A DNA stretch of 64,000 nt from Streptomyces sp. NBC_00091 (GTDB taxonomy: Bacteria > Actinomycetota > Actinomycetes > Streptomycetales > Streptomycetaceae), in NCBI RefSeq assembly GCF_026343185.1, contig NZ_JAPEMA010000001.1, forward strand, positions 5,394,001-5,458,000, given 5' to 3'. Within the stretch, counting starts at the first letter, position 1. Every line of letters begins with the position of its first letter. Positions 38,441-46,644 of the stretch are shown here, piece after piece. A model generated the notes under the pieces. It had not been told where the DNA came from, did no database searches, and was given only the letters and a program-made list of their open reading frames with translations. The position numbers and the translations under genes are program-made.

Positions 38441-38610
38441 GGTGATTCTTCCTCCCGTCACCTCCTCGGTATAGCCCTTGGCTATACGTCAGTTTCACAG
38501 ATTAGCGGTTAGTTGACAATTGGCCTGGACTCCGCCAACGTTGGGTCTCGCCGATAGCTGGTAGCTAACTCGACTCACGGGGGTTTGTGGGGTTGGCCGC
38601 TGGTGAAAAA
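38441..38610 (-). promoter_or_regulatory. XRE-ImmA/IrrE promoter region with twin palindromes
   Basis: This stretch is notably AT-richer than its surroundings. GTATAGCCCTTGGCTATAC (38469-38487) is a perfect 8-3-8 palindrome. GATAGCTGGTAGCTAAC (38553-38569) is a 7-3-7 palindrome with one mismatch. Both share ATAGC-N5-GCTA, so they are probably two sites for the XRE protein. The distance between centres is 83 bases, close to eight helical turns, which would allow looping. TTGACA at 38512-38517 reads on the plus strand with no good -10. Confidence 0.6.
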
Positions 38611-38651
38611 CGGACTGGCCCGGCCCTCGGGGGATGGGCCGGGCCAGTCCG
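38611..38651. terminator. Strong hairpin with 16-bp stem
   Basis: Perfect arms CGGACTGGCCCGGCCC (38611-38626) and GGGCCGGGCCAGTCCG (38636-38651) with loop TCGGGGGAT. It lies between the MAB_1171c-type gene and the XRE promoter and probably insulates them. Confidence 0.75.
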
Positions 38652-38703
38652 GGCGGTGGCCACCCGTCCTGCCCCGTGCAGAGACGGGGGGTGACGGGGG
38701 AGG

Positions 38704-38741
38704 TCCCGCCCGGTTTGACGGGGGATGCAAACCGGGCGGGA
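38704..38741 (-). terminator. Terminator of the MAB_1171c-type gene
   Basis: Perfect 13-base arms (38704-38716 and 38729-38741) lie 4 bases beyond the stop codon of the minus-strand membrane protein gene. Its loop shares CGGGGGATG with the neighbouring hairpin at 38611-38651. Confidence 0.75.
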
Positions 38742-38744
38742 GCT

Positions 38745-39899
38745 TCAACTCGCGGTGCCGAGCTTACTGTAGGCGGCCGCGACTTTGGTGAGCCAGGCGA
38801 CCTCCGCCGTGAAGTTGTCGGTGTCGCGGTCGTCGAAGTCGCCGGCGTCCTTGTTGTCGTGCGGGACGGTACCGGTCCGCTTGGCGATCAGGGCCTGCTT
38901 GATCTGCGCCGCCTCCGTGAACGCCTGCCGCGACTCCTCGCTGGCCTCCTTGCCCGGACCGTCGGCGCCGGGGGCGGTGCGGTCGATGTACGGGCGCAAG
39001 TCCCGCCAGCCGTCCCGTATCTCCACGACCCGCCGGTGCAGGCGGTAGTCCAGGTCGGAGACCGAGGCGCCCGGCGGCTCCAGGGCGATGTCCGGGGAGG
39101 ACTCGTACAGGTCCCGCCAGAGCGGGTAGAGCGCCCGGTAGGACCGGTAGCTGCGGGCCCACTCCAGGAGCCTGGTGGCCGAGGGGCCCCAGGAGGAGTT
39201 GGTCAGGCTCAGCGAGAGGATGACGATGCCCGTCGCGCTGAAGATGTTCGAGGCGAGCTTCCAGACGCCGATGTCGACCCCGGCCGCCGCCGTCAGGATG
39301 TTGACCGTCCTCGCCGAGCAGTACAGGAAGAGGACCACCGCGGCGACGGACAGCATCCGCAGCGCCTGCCGCAGCGAGGCGTTGTCGGTCATCCGGGCGT
39401 AGGGCCCGCACTGGCGGAAGATCGTCACGCACGGGATCGCCTGGGACACGATGAAGGCCAGCAGGTACGTCAGCACCAGCGGCTGACCGCTGCCCGTGTC
39501 GAAGTCCGTGGCCGGCCGGCCGGGGCCGTCGGCGAGCAGGAACAGGGCCGTCAGGAGCACGTTGAGGGCGATGCCGGTGTACAGCCAGTAGCGGGCCTTG
39601 CGGAGCGCCTCCTCGTCGGCGTCCGCCCACTTCAGCAGGATGATCTGCGCGCTCACGCAGAAGGCGACCGCCGCCAGGTGCATGCAGAGGATGGCCAGGT
39701 TGCCGACGCCCAGGAAGGTCCCGCCCCCCATGGCGACGGCGCCCATCGTGAAGGTGAGGCACTGGAGCAGCAGGGTGGTGATCAGCGCGCGGTAGGCGCT
39801 GTCCTTCCAGCTGCGCCGTGCCTGGCACAGCCGGTAGACGAGCGCCGCGTACGAGGAGAGCGCCGCTATGACGAAGCAGAGGGTTCTGATGGTGTTCAC
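38745..39899 (-). CDS. MAB_1171c-type integral membrane protein
   Basis: The 384-residue protein has about seven hydrophobic segments in the first 240 residues (LCFVIAALSSYAALVYRL, ALITTLLLQCLTFTMGAVAM, LGVGNLAILCMHLAAVAFCV, YWLYTGIALNVLLTALFLL, LTYLLAFIVSQAIPCVTIF, MLSVAAVVLFLYCSARTVNIL, ASNIFSATGIVILSLSLT) and a soluble C-terminal part with the family-like RSYRALYPLWRDLYESSPDIAL and DYRLHRRVVEIRDGWRDLRPYI. It resembles the actinobacterial MAB_1171c family called putative transporters, for which function is unproven and which I recall beside XRE and ImmA/IrrE genes. The 7-helix plus cytoplasmic tail layout would equally fit a sensor. The GTG start is at 39899. Confidence 0.8.
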   Translation of the reverse strand: MNTIRTLCFVIAALSSYAALVYRLCQARRSWKDSAYRALITTLLLQCLTFTMGAVAMGGGTFLGVGNLAILCMHLAAVAFCVSAQIILLKWADADEEALRKARYWLYTGIALNVLLTALFLLADGPGRPATDFDTGSGQPLVLTYLLAFIVSQAIPCVTIFRQCGPYARMTDNASLRQALRMLSVAAVVLFLYCSARTVNILTAAAGVDIGVWKLASNIFSATGIVILSLSLTNSSWGPSATRLLEWARSYRSYRALYPLWRDLYESSPDIALEPPGASVSDLDYRLHRRVVEIRDGWRDLRPYIDRTAPGADGPGKEASEESRQAFTEAAQIKQALIAKRTGTVPHDNKDAGDFDDRDTDNFTAEVAWLTKVAAAYSKLGTAS

Positions 39900-39939
39900 G
39901 TCCGGATTTTCTGCAAGTGCCGCCTGTGGGGCGGACGGT

Positions 39940-40668
39940 TCAGTCGGTCTTCTCGCCCAGCGGGACCTCGAGCCCGATGCTCTCGGCCGCCACGGCGATG
40001 GCGTAGTCGAAGAACGCGGACTCGTCGCTGACGCTGTCGTGGGTGCGGCTGAAGACCTGGAAGACGAGGAGCCCGATCAGATTGCTCCACAGGACGATGC
40101 CGCGCTCGATGATGTCCGAGAACGGAGCCTCGGGCACACCCCCGAAGGCCTCCACGGCCGCCGGCAGGAGCAGTGGCGGGCCGGTCACCGTCCGCCGGGG
40201 CGGAGTGAGCTCACCGCCCTCCAGGGCGGCCCGTACGATGCCCGCGAGCACGGCGGGCGTGCGCGAGGCGGGCGGGACCGTCTCCTGCGGGGCGTGGTAG
40301 TCCGGTACGGGCGAGCCGTAGATCAGCGTGAACTCGGCGGGGTTGTCGAAGGACCACCGCCGCAGCGCGCGGGTGGCCGCGAGGAGGCGCGCACCCGCCG
40401 GAGCCCCCTCGTCCCGGGCGGCCCCGTCGGCCCGCTCCATCGCGGCGCCGGACGCGTTGTATGCGTCGATGACCAGGGCGGTCAGCAGGTCGTCCCGGTG
40501 CGGGAAAACGGCTTCCACGGCGGTGACGGCAAGACCGCTCTCCTGCGCCACGGCGTCCAGGGACAGGCCTGCGGCGCCCAGCTTCGCCAGCTGCTGACGC
40601 GCGCCGTCCTTGATCAGGGTCGCCGGGTCCTGGTGACCGGCATTCGAACTGGTTGCGGAAACGTCCAT
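39940..40668 (-). CDS. TetR-family regulator with WHG-type C-terminal domain
   Basis: The 242-residue protein has a TetR helix-turn-helix near residues 18-62 (LIKDGARQQLAKLGAAGLSLDAVAQESGLAVTAVEAVFPHRDDLLTALV), in which the usual AVYRHF segment is changed to AVEAVF. A C-terminal WHG-like ligand domain follows (RRWSFDNPAEFTLIYGSPVPDY). It lies 40 bases upstream of the MAB_1171c-type gene on the same strand and may be cotranscribed with it, although nothing shows control of that gene. The ATG at 40668 is the first start consistent with the domain. Confidence 0.83.
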   Translation of the reverse strand: MDVSATSSNAGHQDPATLIKDGARQQLAKLGAAGLSLDAVAQESGLAVTAVEAVFPHRDDLLTALVIDAYNASGAAMERADGAARDEGAPAGARLLAATRALRRWSFDNPAEFTLIYGSPVPDYHAPQETVPPASRTPAVLAGIVRAALEGGELTPPRRTVTGPPLLLPAAVEAFGGVPEAPFSDIIERGIVLWSNLIGLLVFQVFSRTHDSVSDESAFFDYAIAVAAESIGLEVPLGEKTD

Positions 40669-40741
40669 GCCGGAACCGTACCCGCCGCATGACAACTGCC
40701 GTGAGCGCGGCCTCCCGAGCACCCCGGCCGGGCGCTGCGAT

Positions 40742-40803
40742 CCGGCCACCCGTAACCCCGGCCACCCGTAACCCCGGCCGCCCGTAGCCCCGGCCCGCCG
40801 AAC
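40742..40803. repeat. 16-bp tandem repeat, about four copies
   Basis: Degenerate copies of CCCGGCCACCCGTAAC fill the gap between the TetR start and the kinase stop. The first two are nearly identical and the last two drift. No stop codon or hairpin depends on them. Confidence 0.65.
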
Positions 40804-40807
40804 CCCG

Positions 40808-42217
40808 TCAGCGGGCCGCCGTCGGGGCCGGACACCGGGGGAGTGCCGGGCGGTCCTTCGTCCGTACGGCCGGCAGCCAGGCCCGCACCCGTGCGTCCCC
40901 GTCGGCCAGGCGGACGCGGAACCACAGGGTGGACCGCAGGCCCGACTCGTCGATGACGGCTTCGCCGTGCGCCAGCTGGCAGTCGGCCTCGAGGGGGTCG
41001 CCGTGCCACACCCGGGCCGGCGCCACGTTCTCGGCGGTGTAGGGCCGCACGGGGTCCACCGCCAGGCCGAGACTGCACTGCCGGTCCCGGTCCGCGCGGT
41101 CCTGGCAGGCCCGCTCGGCATTGAACACCCGGACCCGCGCCGGACCCCCGTCGGAGTCCTGCGGCGAAGCCGGGGCCCCCGCCCGTCCGGCGTACGACCA
41201 GACGGCCGCGCCCACCGCCCCGCAGGCCGCGACCGCGAACAGGCCGGCCCGGGCCCACCGCCGCAGCCGTACCGCACGCCCGACGGGGGCGTCCCCCTCC
41301 TGCCGGGCGGTGATGCGCGCGAGCAGGCTCTCGGCGGTGTGCGCGGCGCGCGCGGCGTGGGCCGGGGCCAGACAGTCGGCGGCCAGCTCGCGCCAGAACG
41401 CCGGAACCCCGCCGTCCATGCGCAGGGGCGCGCGCCCCGCCGCGTACTCCTGCACGGCGGCCCCGCGCGCCATCGGCGTCGCGCCGGGGAACAGCGGGAC
41501 ACCGCAGGAGAACACCTCGTGGATCACGATGCCCAGGGCCCAGATGTCGGCGCTCGGGCGGACCTGCACGCCCAGTTCGCCGAGCGGGGCCTTCCAGCGC
41601 TCGGGCGGCAGGTAGTCCAGGGTGCCCATCGGGGGCGCGTGTCCGTGCGTTCCGGTCAGTTCGGTGGCGAGCCCGAAGTCCGAGAGCTTCACCGAACCGT
41701 CCGCCCCGATCAGGACGTTCTCGGGCTTGAGGTCGGCGTGCACCCAGCCGCTGCGGTGCAGGTGGGCCAGCCCCTCGCAGATCCCCGCGATCAGCCGGCC
41801 GCCCTCGGCCTCGCCCACCCCGGCGCCGAGCAGGTCCCGCAGGCTGTGCGCGGCCCGTTCCATGACCAGGACGATGGCGCCGTCCAGGGAGGGGTGGTCC
41901 GGGGCGCCGAGGACGACCGAGTCCAGCAGCCGGACGAGCCGCGGATGCCCCGCCCGGCGCCCGAGTTCGACCTCGCGCCGCGCGGATTCGGCCACGTTCC
42001 GCGCCTGGCGCGGTGCGAGCCCGGCCGTCGGCATCACCTTGAGGGCGACCTCGCCCGGCTCCGCGCCCTCCCGGGCCGGCCGTGCGGCGTAGACCGTCCC
42101 CCAGCCGCCCGCCCCGATCGGCTCGGCGACCACCCAGTCGCCCACCCGGTGCCCCCGGGGCAGCAGTTCCGTGTGGTCGCTGTCCCATGAGGTGTTCATG
42201 CTCCGCACCCGCGTCAC
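40808..42217 (-). CDS. Membrane Ser/Thr protein kinase
   Basis: The 469-residue protein is a Hanks-type kinase. It has the Gly-rich loop IGAGGWGTVYAA (about 34-45), VALKVM with the ATP Lys, catalytic loop HADLKPENVL (about 159-168; HAD in place of HRD), DFGLATEL and MGTLDYLPPERW. One membrane helix at about 318-340 (AGLFAVAACGAVGAAVWSYAG) leads to an external domain with Cys pairs (CQDRADRDRQC, CQLAHGE) that may sense a ligand. It follows the FHA gene after 2 bases, so the FHA protein is a likely substrate or adaptor. The GTG at 42217 is used; ATG 42199 is also possible. Confidence 0.9.
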   Translation of the reverse strand: MTRVRSMNTSWDSDHTELLPRGHRVGDWVVAEPIGAGGWGTVYAARPAREGAEPGEVALKVMPTAGLAPRQARNVAESARREVELGRRAGHPRLVRLLDSVVLGAPDHPSLDGAIVLVMERAAHSLRDLLGAGVGEAEGGRLIAGICEGLAHLHRSGWVHADLKPENVLIGADGSVKLSDFGLATELTGTHGHAPPMGTLDYLPPERWKAPLGELGVQVRPSADIWALGIVIHEVFSCGVPLFPGATPMARGAAVQEYAAGRAPLRMDGGVPAFWRELAADCLAPAHAARAAHTAESLLARITARQEGDAPVGRAVRLRRWARAGLFAVAACGAVGAAVWSYAGRAGAPASPQDSDGGPARVRVFNAERACQDRADRDRQCSLGLAVDPVRPYTAENVAPARVWHGDPLEADCQLAHGEAVIDESGLRSTLWFRVRLADGDARVRAWLPAVRTKDRPALPRCPAPTAAR

Positions 42218-42219
42218 GT

Positions 42220-43017
42220 CTACCGCCCCCGCGCGCCCGGTTCGGCCCGGGGCGGCAGCAGCGCGAGGTGCTCCTCCCGTACGATGCCGAACTTCAGCGC
42301 GAGCCCGACGACCGCGTCCCGTTTCCCGTTGCGGCGGTCCGAGCGGCCGGCCTCGGGCGCGGCGGGGACATCGATCCGCAGCTTCTCCTCGGCCAGGTAG
42401 TCGATGTGCGAGCTGACCGCCCGCGCCGTCAGCCGGCCGCAGCCGGCGTGCGGCCTGAGCCGCTCGACCACCTGCGGGGTGGTCGGCACCGAGACCGGCG
42501 ACTGGTCGCGCAGCCAGGGCTCGCAGAGCGCGACCAGCACCAGGAAGTACGTGGCGGTCTCGTCCAGGGAGTACGCCGTGACCGTGCGGCTGGCCCAGGA
42601 GCCGTCAGCGCCCTGGCCGTCCAGGTAGACGTGGTCGGGGGCGAACACCTGGAAGGAGACGGTGGTTCCGCGCCGGGTGGGCAGCACCACCCGGGAGAAC
42701 TCGAACGGGATGGGCGCCCCGGCCCGGCGGGGCGGTACCCGCAGGTACTCGCCGGCCCCCTCCGGGTTCTCCACGAGGTAGCTCTGGCTCGTGCTGTGGT
42801 TGGTCAGCTGCCAGTGGTCCTCGGTGACCCGGATCTCCCCCGCCAGGCGGGAGACCGCCTCGTCGGCGAGGCGCAGTTCGACCGGCGTCCTGGAGGATCC
42901 GCGCCCGAACCGCGCGACTTCCCCCGGCCCGAGGCGTAACGTCACGGCCCCGCCGCCCGGTTCCCCGTCGGCCGCGCCACCGCTGCCCTGCGGCAGATGG
43001 ACGACAATGCCGCTCAC
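42220..43017 (-). CDS. FHA-domain protein, kinase partner
   Basis: The 265-residue protein has an FHA-like phosphothreonine-binding domain (VTLRLGPGEVARFGRGSSRTPVELRLADEAVSRLAGEIRVTEDHWQLTNHSTSQSYLVEN, with FGRG and TNHSTSQ as the loop motifs) at about residues 25-85. The C-terminal half looks helical and winged-helix-like (TTPQVVERLRPHAGCGRLTARAVSSHIDYLAEEKLRI). It forms an operon with the downstream kinase and could act as a phosphorylation-controlled regulator. The start is GTG at 43017. Confidence 0.85.
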   Translation of the reverse strand: MSGIVVHLPQGSGGAADGEPGGGAVTLRLGPGEVARFGRGSSRTPVELRLADEAVSRLAGEIRVTEDHWQLTNHSTSQSYLVENPEGAGEYLRVPPRRAGAPIPFEFSRVVLPTRRGTTVSFQVFAPDHVYLDGQGADGSWASRTVTAYSLDETATYFLVLVALCEPWLRDQSPVSVPTTPQVVERLRPHAGCGRLTARAVSSHIDYLAEEKLRIDVPAAPEAGRSDRRNGKRDAVVGLALKFGIVREEHLALLPPRAEPGARGR

Positions 43018-43126
43018 CGCTCCCCCTGTACGACGCGTCGACGGACGTCAGACAGGGAACGTTACCGGCTGCGTGCGCGGCTGCACGGTGTGACATCGGC
43101 CAATTACGCGGGGACGGTGGAGGGCC

Positions 43127-45151
43127 TCAATAGGCGGGACCCCCGGGGCGGAGCGGCGCGACCAGGCGGTCGCCGAAGCCGGTCCAGGGACGCCAGCCGC
43201 CACTGGGCCGGTCCTGTACGCGGGTGCGCACCCGGCCGTCGGTGGTGACGGCGAAGAGGTGGATCCGCCCGGTGGAGTCGGCCGCGGCGGACGGCGTGGT
43301 GGCGAGCGGGACCCCGGGCTCGCCGAACTCCTCCTCGGGACTCCAGGTGCCGCCGGAGTCGACGTGCCAGCGGTGGCCGAGCCGGGCCCCGCCGGGGGAC
43401 AGGACGAAGGCCTCGAGCCTGCCGTCGGCGCTGGGTACGAGGGTGGGGGCCGCGGCAGCCCAGCCGAACAGGGGCTGCCAGTCGCCCCAGCCGCCGCTCG
43501 GCACGGTCTGGCGCCGGTAGTACGCCGCCACGCCGGACGGGGCGATCGCGGTGACGGTGAGGCGGCCGCTGCCGTCGCGCGCCACGCGCGGCGCGGCGCC
43601 GGCCGCGGTACCGAAGGCGCTCCATGCCGACCAGGCGCCGCCCGGGGTCTCCTGCCACCGGTGCAGGATCCCGGAGCCACCGGGCGCGAGGACGAACACC
43701 TCCAGCCGCCCGTCGGCGTTGGCGGCGACGACCGGGGGTGCGCCCGCCGGACCGCCGAACCCGCCGTCCCACACGTCCCACGTCAGCGAACCGGGCGACC
43801 GCTGCCGCCGCCGGGCGAGGGAGCCGCCGCCGGGGGCCGGGGCGTGGACCTCCAGCCTGCCGTCGGCGCCCCGGACCACGGCCGGGGCGGCTCCGGCCGG
43901 GCCGCCGAACTCCTCCCAGTCGTACCAGCCGCCGTCGGTCCGCTGCACCCGGTGGTGCAGGTTGACCGCGCCCGGGGCGAGGGAGAAGACCTCGAGCCTG
44001 CCCTGGGCGCCCGGGCCGAGGGTGGGGACCGCCCCCGCCGGCCCGCCGAAGGACTCCCACGCCGACCAGGTGTCGGACTCCGCGTCGAGCTGGACGCGCC
44101 GCAGCGCCGAACGGTCGCCGGCGTCGAGCGCGAACACCGTCAGCCGGCCGTCCACGTCCCGGCCGGCCACCGGGTTCTCCGCGCTCTGCCACGGCGGTGG
44201 CGCGTCCCGCCACAGCAGCGGCGCCAGGTACAGGCCCTGGTGGAACCAGCCCGCCGCGCTCGCGTGCCAGTCCTGCCCGTCGTGGACCACCTCGACGGCG
44301 TGGCCGGGCACATGGCCCGCATAACCGCCGAGGTCGAAGCGGAAGGGGTCGCGGGAGGCGAACACGTCCGTGCCGTCGTACCCGCCCCGCGGCCCGATGA
44401 AGAGGTAGTACCAGCCGTCCCGTTCGACGACGCAGGGCGACTCGGTGACCGACACCGTGGTGTCGGTGCTCGCGTCGGTGAACGCGATCTCCGGATCGCT
44501 CCAGTTCAGCAGGTCGGCGGAGCGCCGGAAGGCCACGACGTGGTTGCCGTGGGGACCGGAGAGTTCGGTGTAGTACATGACCCACTCGGCGCCGGCCCGC
44601 AGCACCATCGGGTCGCGCGCCGTGATCCCCCGGAACAGCGGGCCGGACGGCACGCGGGTCCAGGTGAACAGGTCGGTGGAGGTGGCGAGGTTGATCGCGG
44701 CGCCGCTGCGGCCGCCGGCGGCGTAGAACATCCAGAAGGTTCCGCCCGCCTCGACGACGTACGGTGCCCACAGGTGTTCCTCGCCGTGGTAGGCCGGGTC
44801 GAGGGTCAGCGCGTCGGCGTGCGTGGTCCACGGACCGTACGGATCCGCCGCGGACGCGTGGGCGAAGGACACCTCGGCCCCGCTGTCCGGGGACTCGCCC
44901 GGCGGGGCGCTGTCGCCCGCGATGCTGAACAGGTGCCACCGGCCGGCCGCCCTGATCAGGGTGTGGTCGTTGAGGTAGCGGCGCCGGCCGGCGACGGAGG
45001 GATCGTAGACGTGGGTGAAGGGCCCGGCGCCGACCCACTGGTGGGGCAGGGCGGCCGTGGCGGCGGCCGCCCTGCCGAGGCCCGGCAGGGCGAGCGCGCC
45101 GGCCCCCGCGGCGGCACCCCGCAACAGGCGCCGTCTGCTGATCGGATGCAC
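43127..45151 (-). CDS. Tat-exported GH43/GH32-like protein with PLL-type propeller
   Basis: From GTG 45151 (GGAGAGACCC upstream) the protein has 674 residues. It starts with a Tat signal (ISRRRLLRGAAAGAGALALPGLGRAAA). Residues about 40-340 look like a five-bladed glycoside hydrolase propeller of the GH43/GH32 type (VYDPSVAGRRRYLNDHTLIRAAGRWHLFSIAG, ITARDPMVLRAGAEWVMYYTELSG, SVTESPCVVERDGWYYLFIGP). Residues about 350-670 hold seven repeats of the form DGRLEVFxLxPG...WxxWExFGGPAG, which match PLL-like lectin propellers. It probably binds and trims a surface polysaccharide; the substrate is unknown. The next two genes carry the same repeats. Confidence 0.8.
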   Translation of the reverse strand: MHPISRRRLLRGAAAGAGALALPGLGRAAAATAALPHQWVGAGPFTHVYDPSVAGRRRYLNDHTLIRAAGRWHLFSIAGDSAPPGESPDSGAEVSFAHASAADPYGPWTTHADALTLDPAYHGEEHLWAPYVVEAGGTFWMFYAAGGRSGAAINLATSTDLFTWTRVPSGPLFRGITARDPMVLRAGAEWVMYYTELSGPHGNHVVAFRRSADLLNWSDPEIAFTDASTDTTVSVTESPCVVERDGWYYLFIGPRGGYDGTDVFASRDPFRFDLGGYAGHVPGHAVEVVHDGQDWHASAAGWFHQGLYLAPLLWRDAPPPWQSAENPVAGRDVDGRLTVFALDAGDRSALRRVQLDAESDTWSAWESFGGPAGAVPTLGPGAQGRLEVFSLAPGAVNLHHRVQRTDGGWYDWEEFGGPAGAAPAVVRGADGRLEVHAPAPGGGSLARRRQRSPGSLTWDVWDGGFGGPAGAPPVVAANADGRLEVFVLAPGGSGILHRWQETPGGAWSAWSAFGTAAGAAPRVARDGSGRLTVTAIAPSGVAAYYRRQTVPSGGWGDWQPLFGWAAAAPTLVPSADGRLEAFVLSPGGARLGHRWHVDSGGTWSPEEEFGEPGVPLATTPSAAADSTGRIHLFAVTTDGRVRTRVQDRPSGGWRPWTGFGDRLVAPLRPGGPAY

Positions 45152-45165
45152 GGGTCTCTCCGGGG

Positions 45166-46632
45166 TCAGTTGACGGCGGGGCCGGAGCTGTTGCTCACCC
45201 AGGCCCAGTCGGACCAGGAGGTGAAGCCGGTCTGCCACTTGTGGTAGACGCCGGCGCTGCTGGTCCCGAAGACCTCGATGCGTCCGTCGGCGTTGGCGGT
45301 GGCCGTGATCTCGGTGCCGCCGCCTCCGAAGGTGTCCCACTGGCCGTACGGGGCGTTGACGCCGGTCTGCCAGATGTGCTGGGCGGTGGTCCCGTTGATG
45401 GCGAAGACCTCGATCCGTCCGTCCGGCGACCGTTCACTGGTGAGCTGGGAGTCGGCGGGGCCCCCGGTGGGTTCCCAGTCGGACCAACTCGACTGACCTG
45501 TCTGGTATTTGTGGAAGACGCCGGCCGGTCCGGAGGCGAATACCTCCAGTCGGCCGTCCTGGTTGTGGTCGACGGTCAGGTCGCGGCCGCCGCCACCGAA
45601 GTCCTGCCAGGTCGACCAGCCGCCGTTGACGGCTGTCTGGTAGAGGTGCTGGAAGGTGTCTCCGTTGAGGGCGAAGACTTCGAGGCGTCCGTCCGGGGAC
45701 TTCTCCATCTCGATGCGGCCGTTGGCCGGTCCGCCGCCGGCGGGTTCCCAGTCGGACCAGCCGCCGTTGGGTGCCGCCTGGTACCTGTGGAAGACGCCGA
45801 CCGGTCCGGAGGCGAAGACCTCCAGCCGGCCGTCGCCGTTCGCGCCGACCGCGATGTCCTTGCCACCGCCGCCGAACGATTCCCAGCCGGACCAGCCGCC
45901 CGAGGGCGACAGCTGGTAACGGTGCTGGAAGACGTTGCCGTTGATGGCGAACATCTCCAGCCGGCCGTCGGCGTTGGGCCCGATCGCCAGTTCCGCGCCG
46001 CCGGGCCCGCCCAGGGACTCCCACTCGGACCAGGCGCCGTTCACGCTCGTCTGCCAGGCGTGGTGCACACCGTCGGCCGCGGCCACGAACATCTCCAGCC
46101 GGCCGTCCGCCGACCGCGCCGACACCACCCGGCCCGACTCGGCCGGATACGTCAGCGGACCCGGTCCGGGTTCGTGGTGGCCGAGCCGGTCCACCGCGGC
46201 CCGGGCCTCGTCCATGTGCCGCTGGTGCACGCCCGCGTTGTACGTCGACCACGGCTGCCAGTTCGTACCCCCGGAGGAGATCTCGAAGGCGGCGTTCGCG
46301 TTGCACTGGGCGTCGTAGGCGCAGGTGTCGTCGACCTCGGGGTGCCAGTAGTCGTTGATCTGCCAGAGGCCGCGGTCCCTGGACGGGGGCGTGTTGTTCT
46401 GGACGTTGGTCGCCGACGGGTCGCAGCTGGACTCCGCGAGGGCGACGGCGACGGCCGTCACCAGGCCGTCGCCGCGGAAGCCCGCGTTGAAGCCGGTCTG
46501 GGCGCACAGATCGCTCGACGCGGCGGACGCGGGGGAGGCGCCGGCCAGGGCGCCCGCCGCGAGCAGGAGGGACGCGAGCGCCGACACGACGGCGCGATGG
46601 GGCGCTCTGCGAGCGCGCTGCACGGTGGTCAC
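45166..46632 (-). CDS. Secreted lysozyme-like transglycosylase with seven-repeat PLL-type propeller
   Basis: The 488-residue protein has a signal peptide (1 to about 38) and a small SLT/lysozyme-like domain (about 40-150: [20 protein letters not shown] with the catalytic-type Glu, then [31 protein letters not shown] and [10 protein letters not shown]). Seven repeats follow (about 165-485) with [16 protein letters not shown] cores and WSxWExFGGGG ends, so one seven-bladed PLL-like lectin propeller. It likely cleaves peptidoglycan after binding sugar. The nearest relative is the neighbouring M23 gene, whose repeats are almost the same in order and sequence, so one arose from the other. Confidence 0.85.
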   Translation of the reverse strand: MTTVQRARRAPHRAVVSALASLLLAAGALAGASPASAASSDLCAQTGFNAGFRGDGLVTAVAVALAESSCDPSATNVQNNTPPSRDRGLWQINDYWHPEVDDTCAYDAQCNANAAFEISSGGTNWQPWSTYNAGVHQRHMDEARAAVDRLGHHEPGPGPLTYPAESGRVVSARSADGRLEMFVAAADGVHHAWQTSVNGAWSEWESLGGPGGAELAIGPNADGRLEMFAINGNVFQHRYQLSPSGGWSGWESFGGGGKDIAVGANGDGRLEVFASGPVGVFHRYQAAPNGGWSDWEPAGGGPANGRIEMEKSPDGRLEVFALNGDTFQHLYQTAVNGGWSTWQDFGGGGRDLTVDHNQDGRLEVFASGPAGVFHKYQTGQSSWSDWEPTGGPADSQLTSERSPDGRIEVFAINGTTAQHIWQTGVNAPYGQWDTFGGGGTEITATANADGRIEVFGTSSAGVYHKWQTGFTSWSDWAWVSNSSGPAVN

Positions 46633-46644
46633 CTGCTGGTCTCC

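Noticed and set aside
38585..38791. 68-codon plus-strand frame
   Set aside because: It consists almost wholly of the two terminator hairpins, so its coding look is an artefact.
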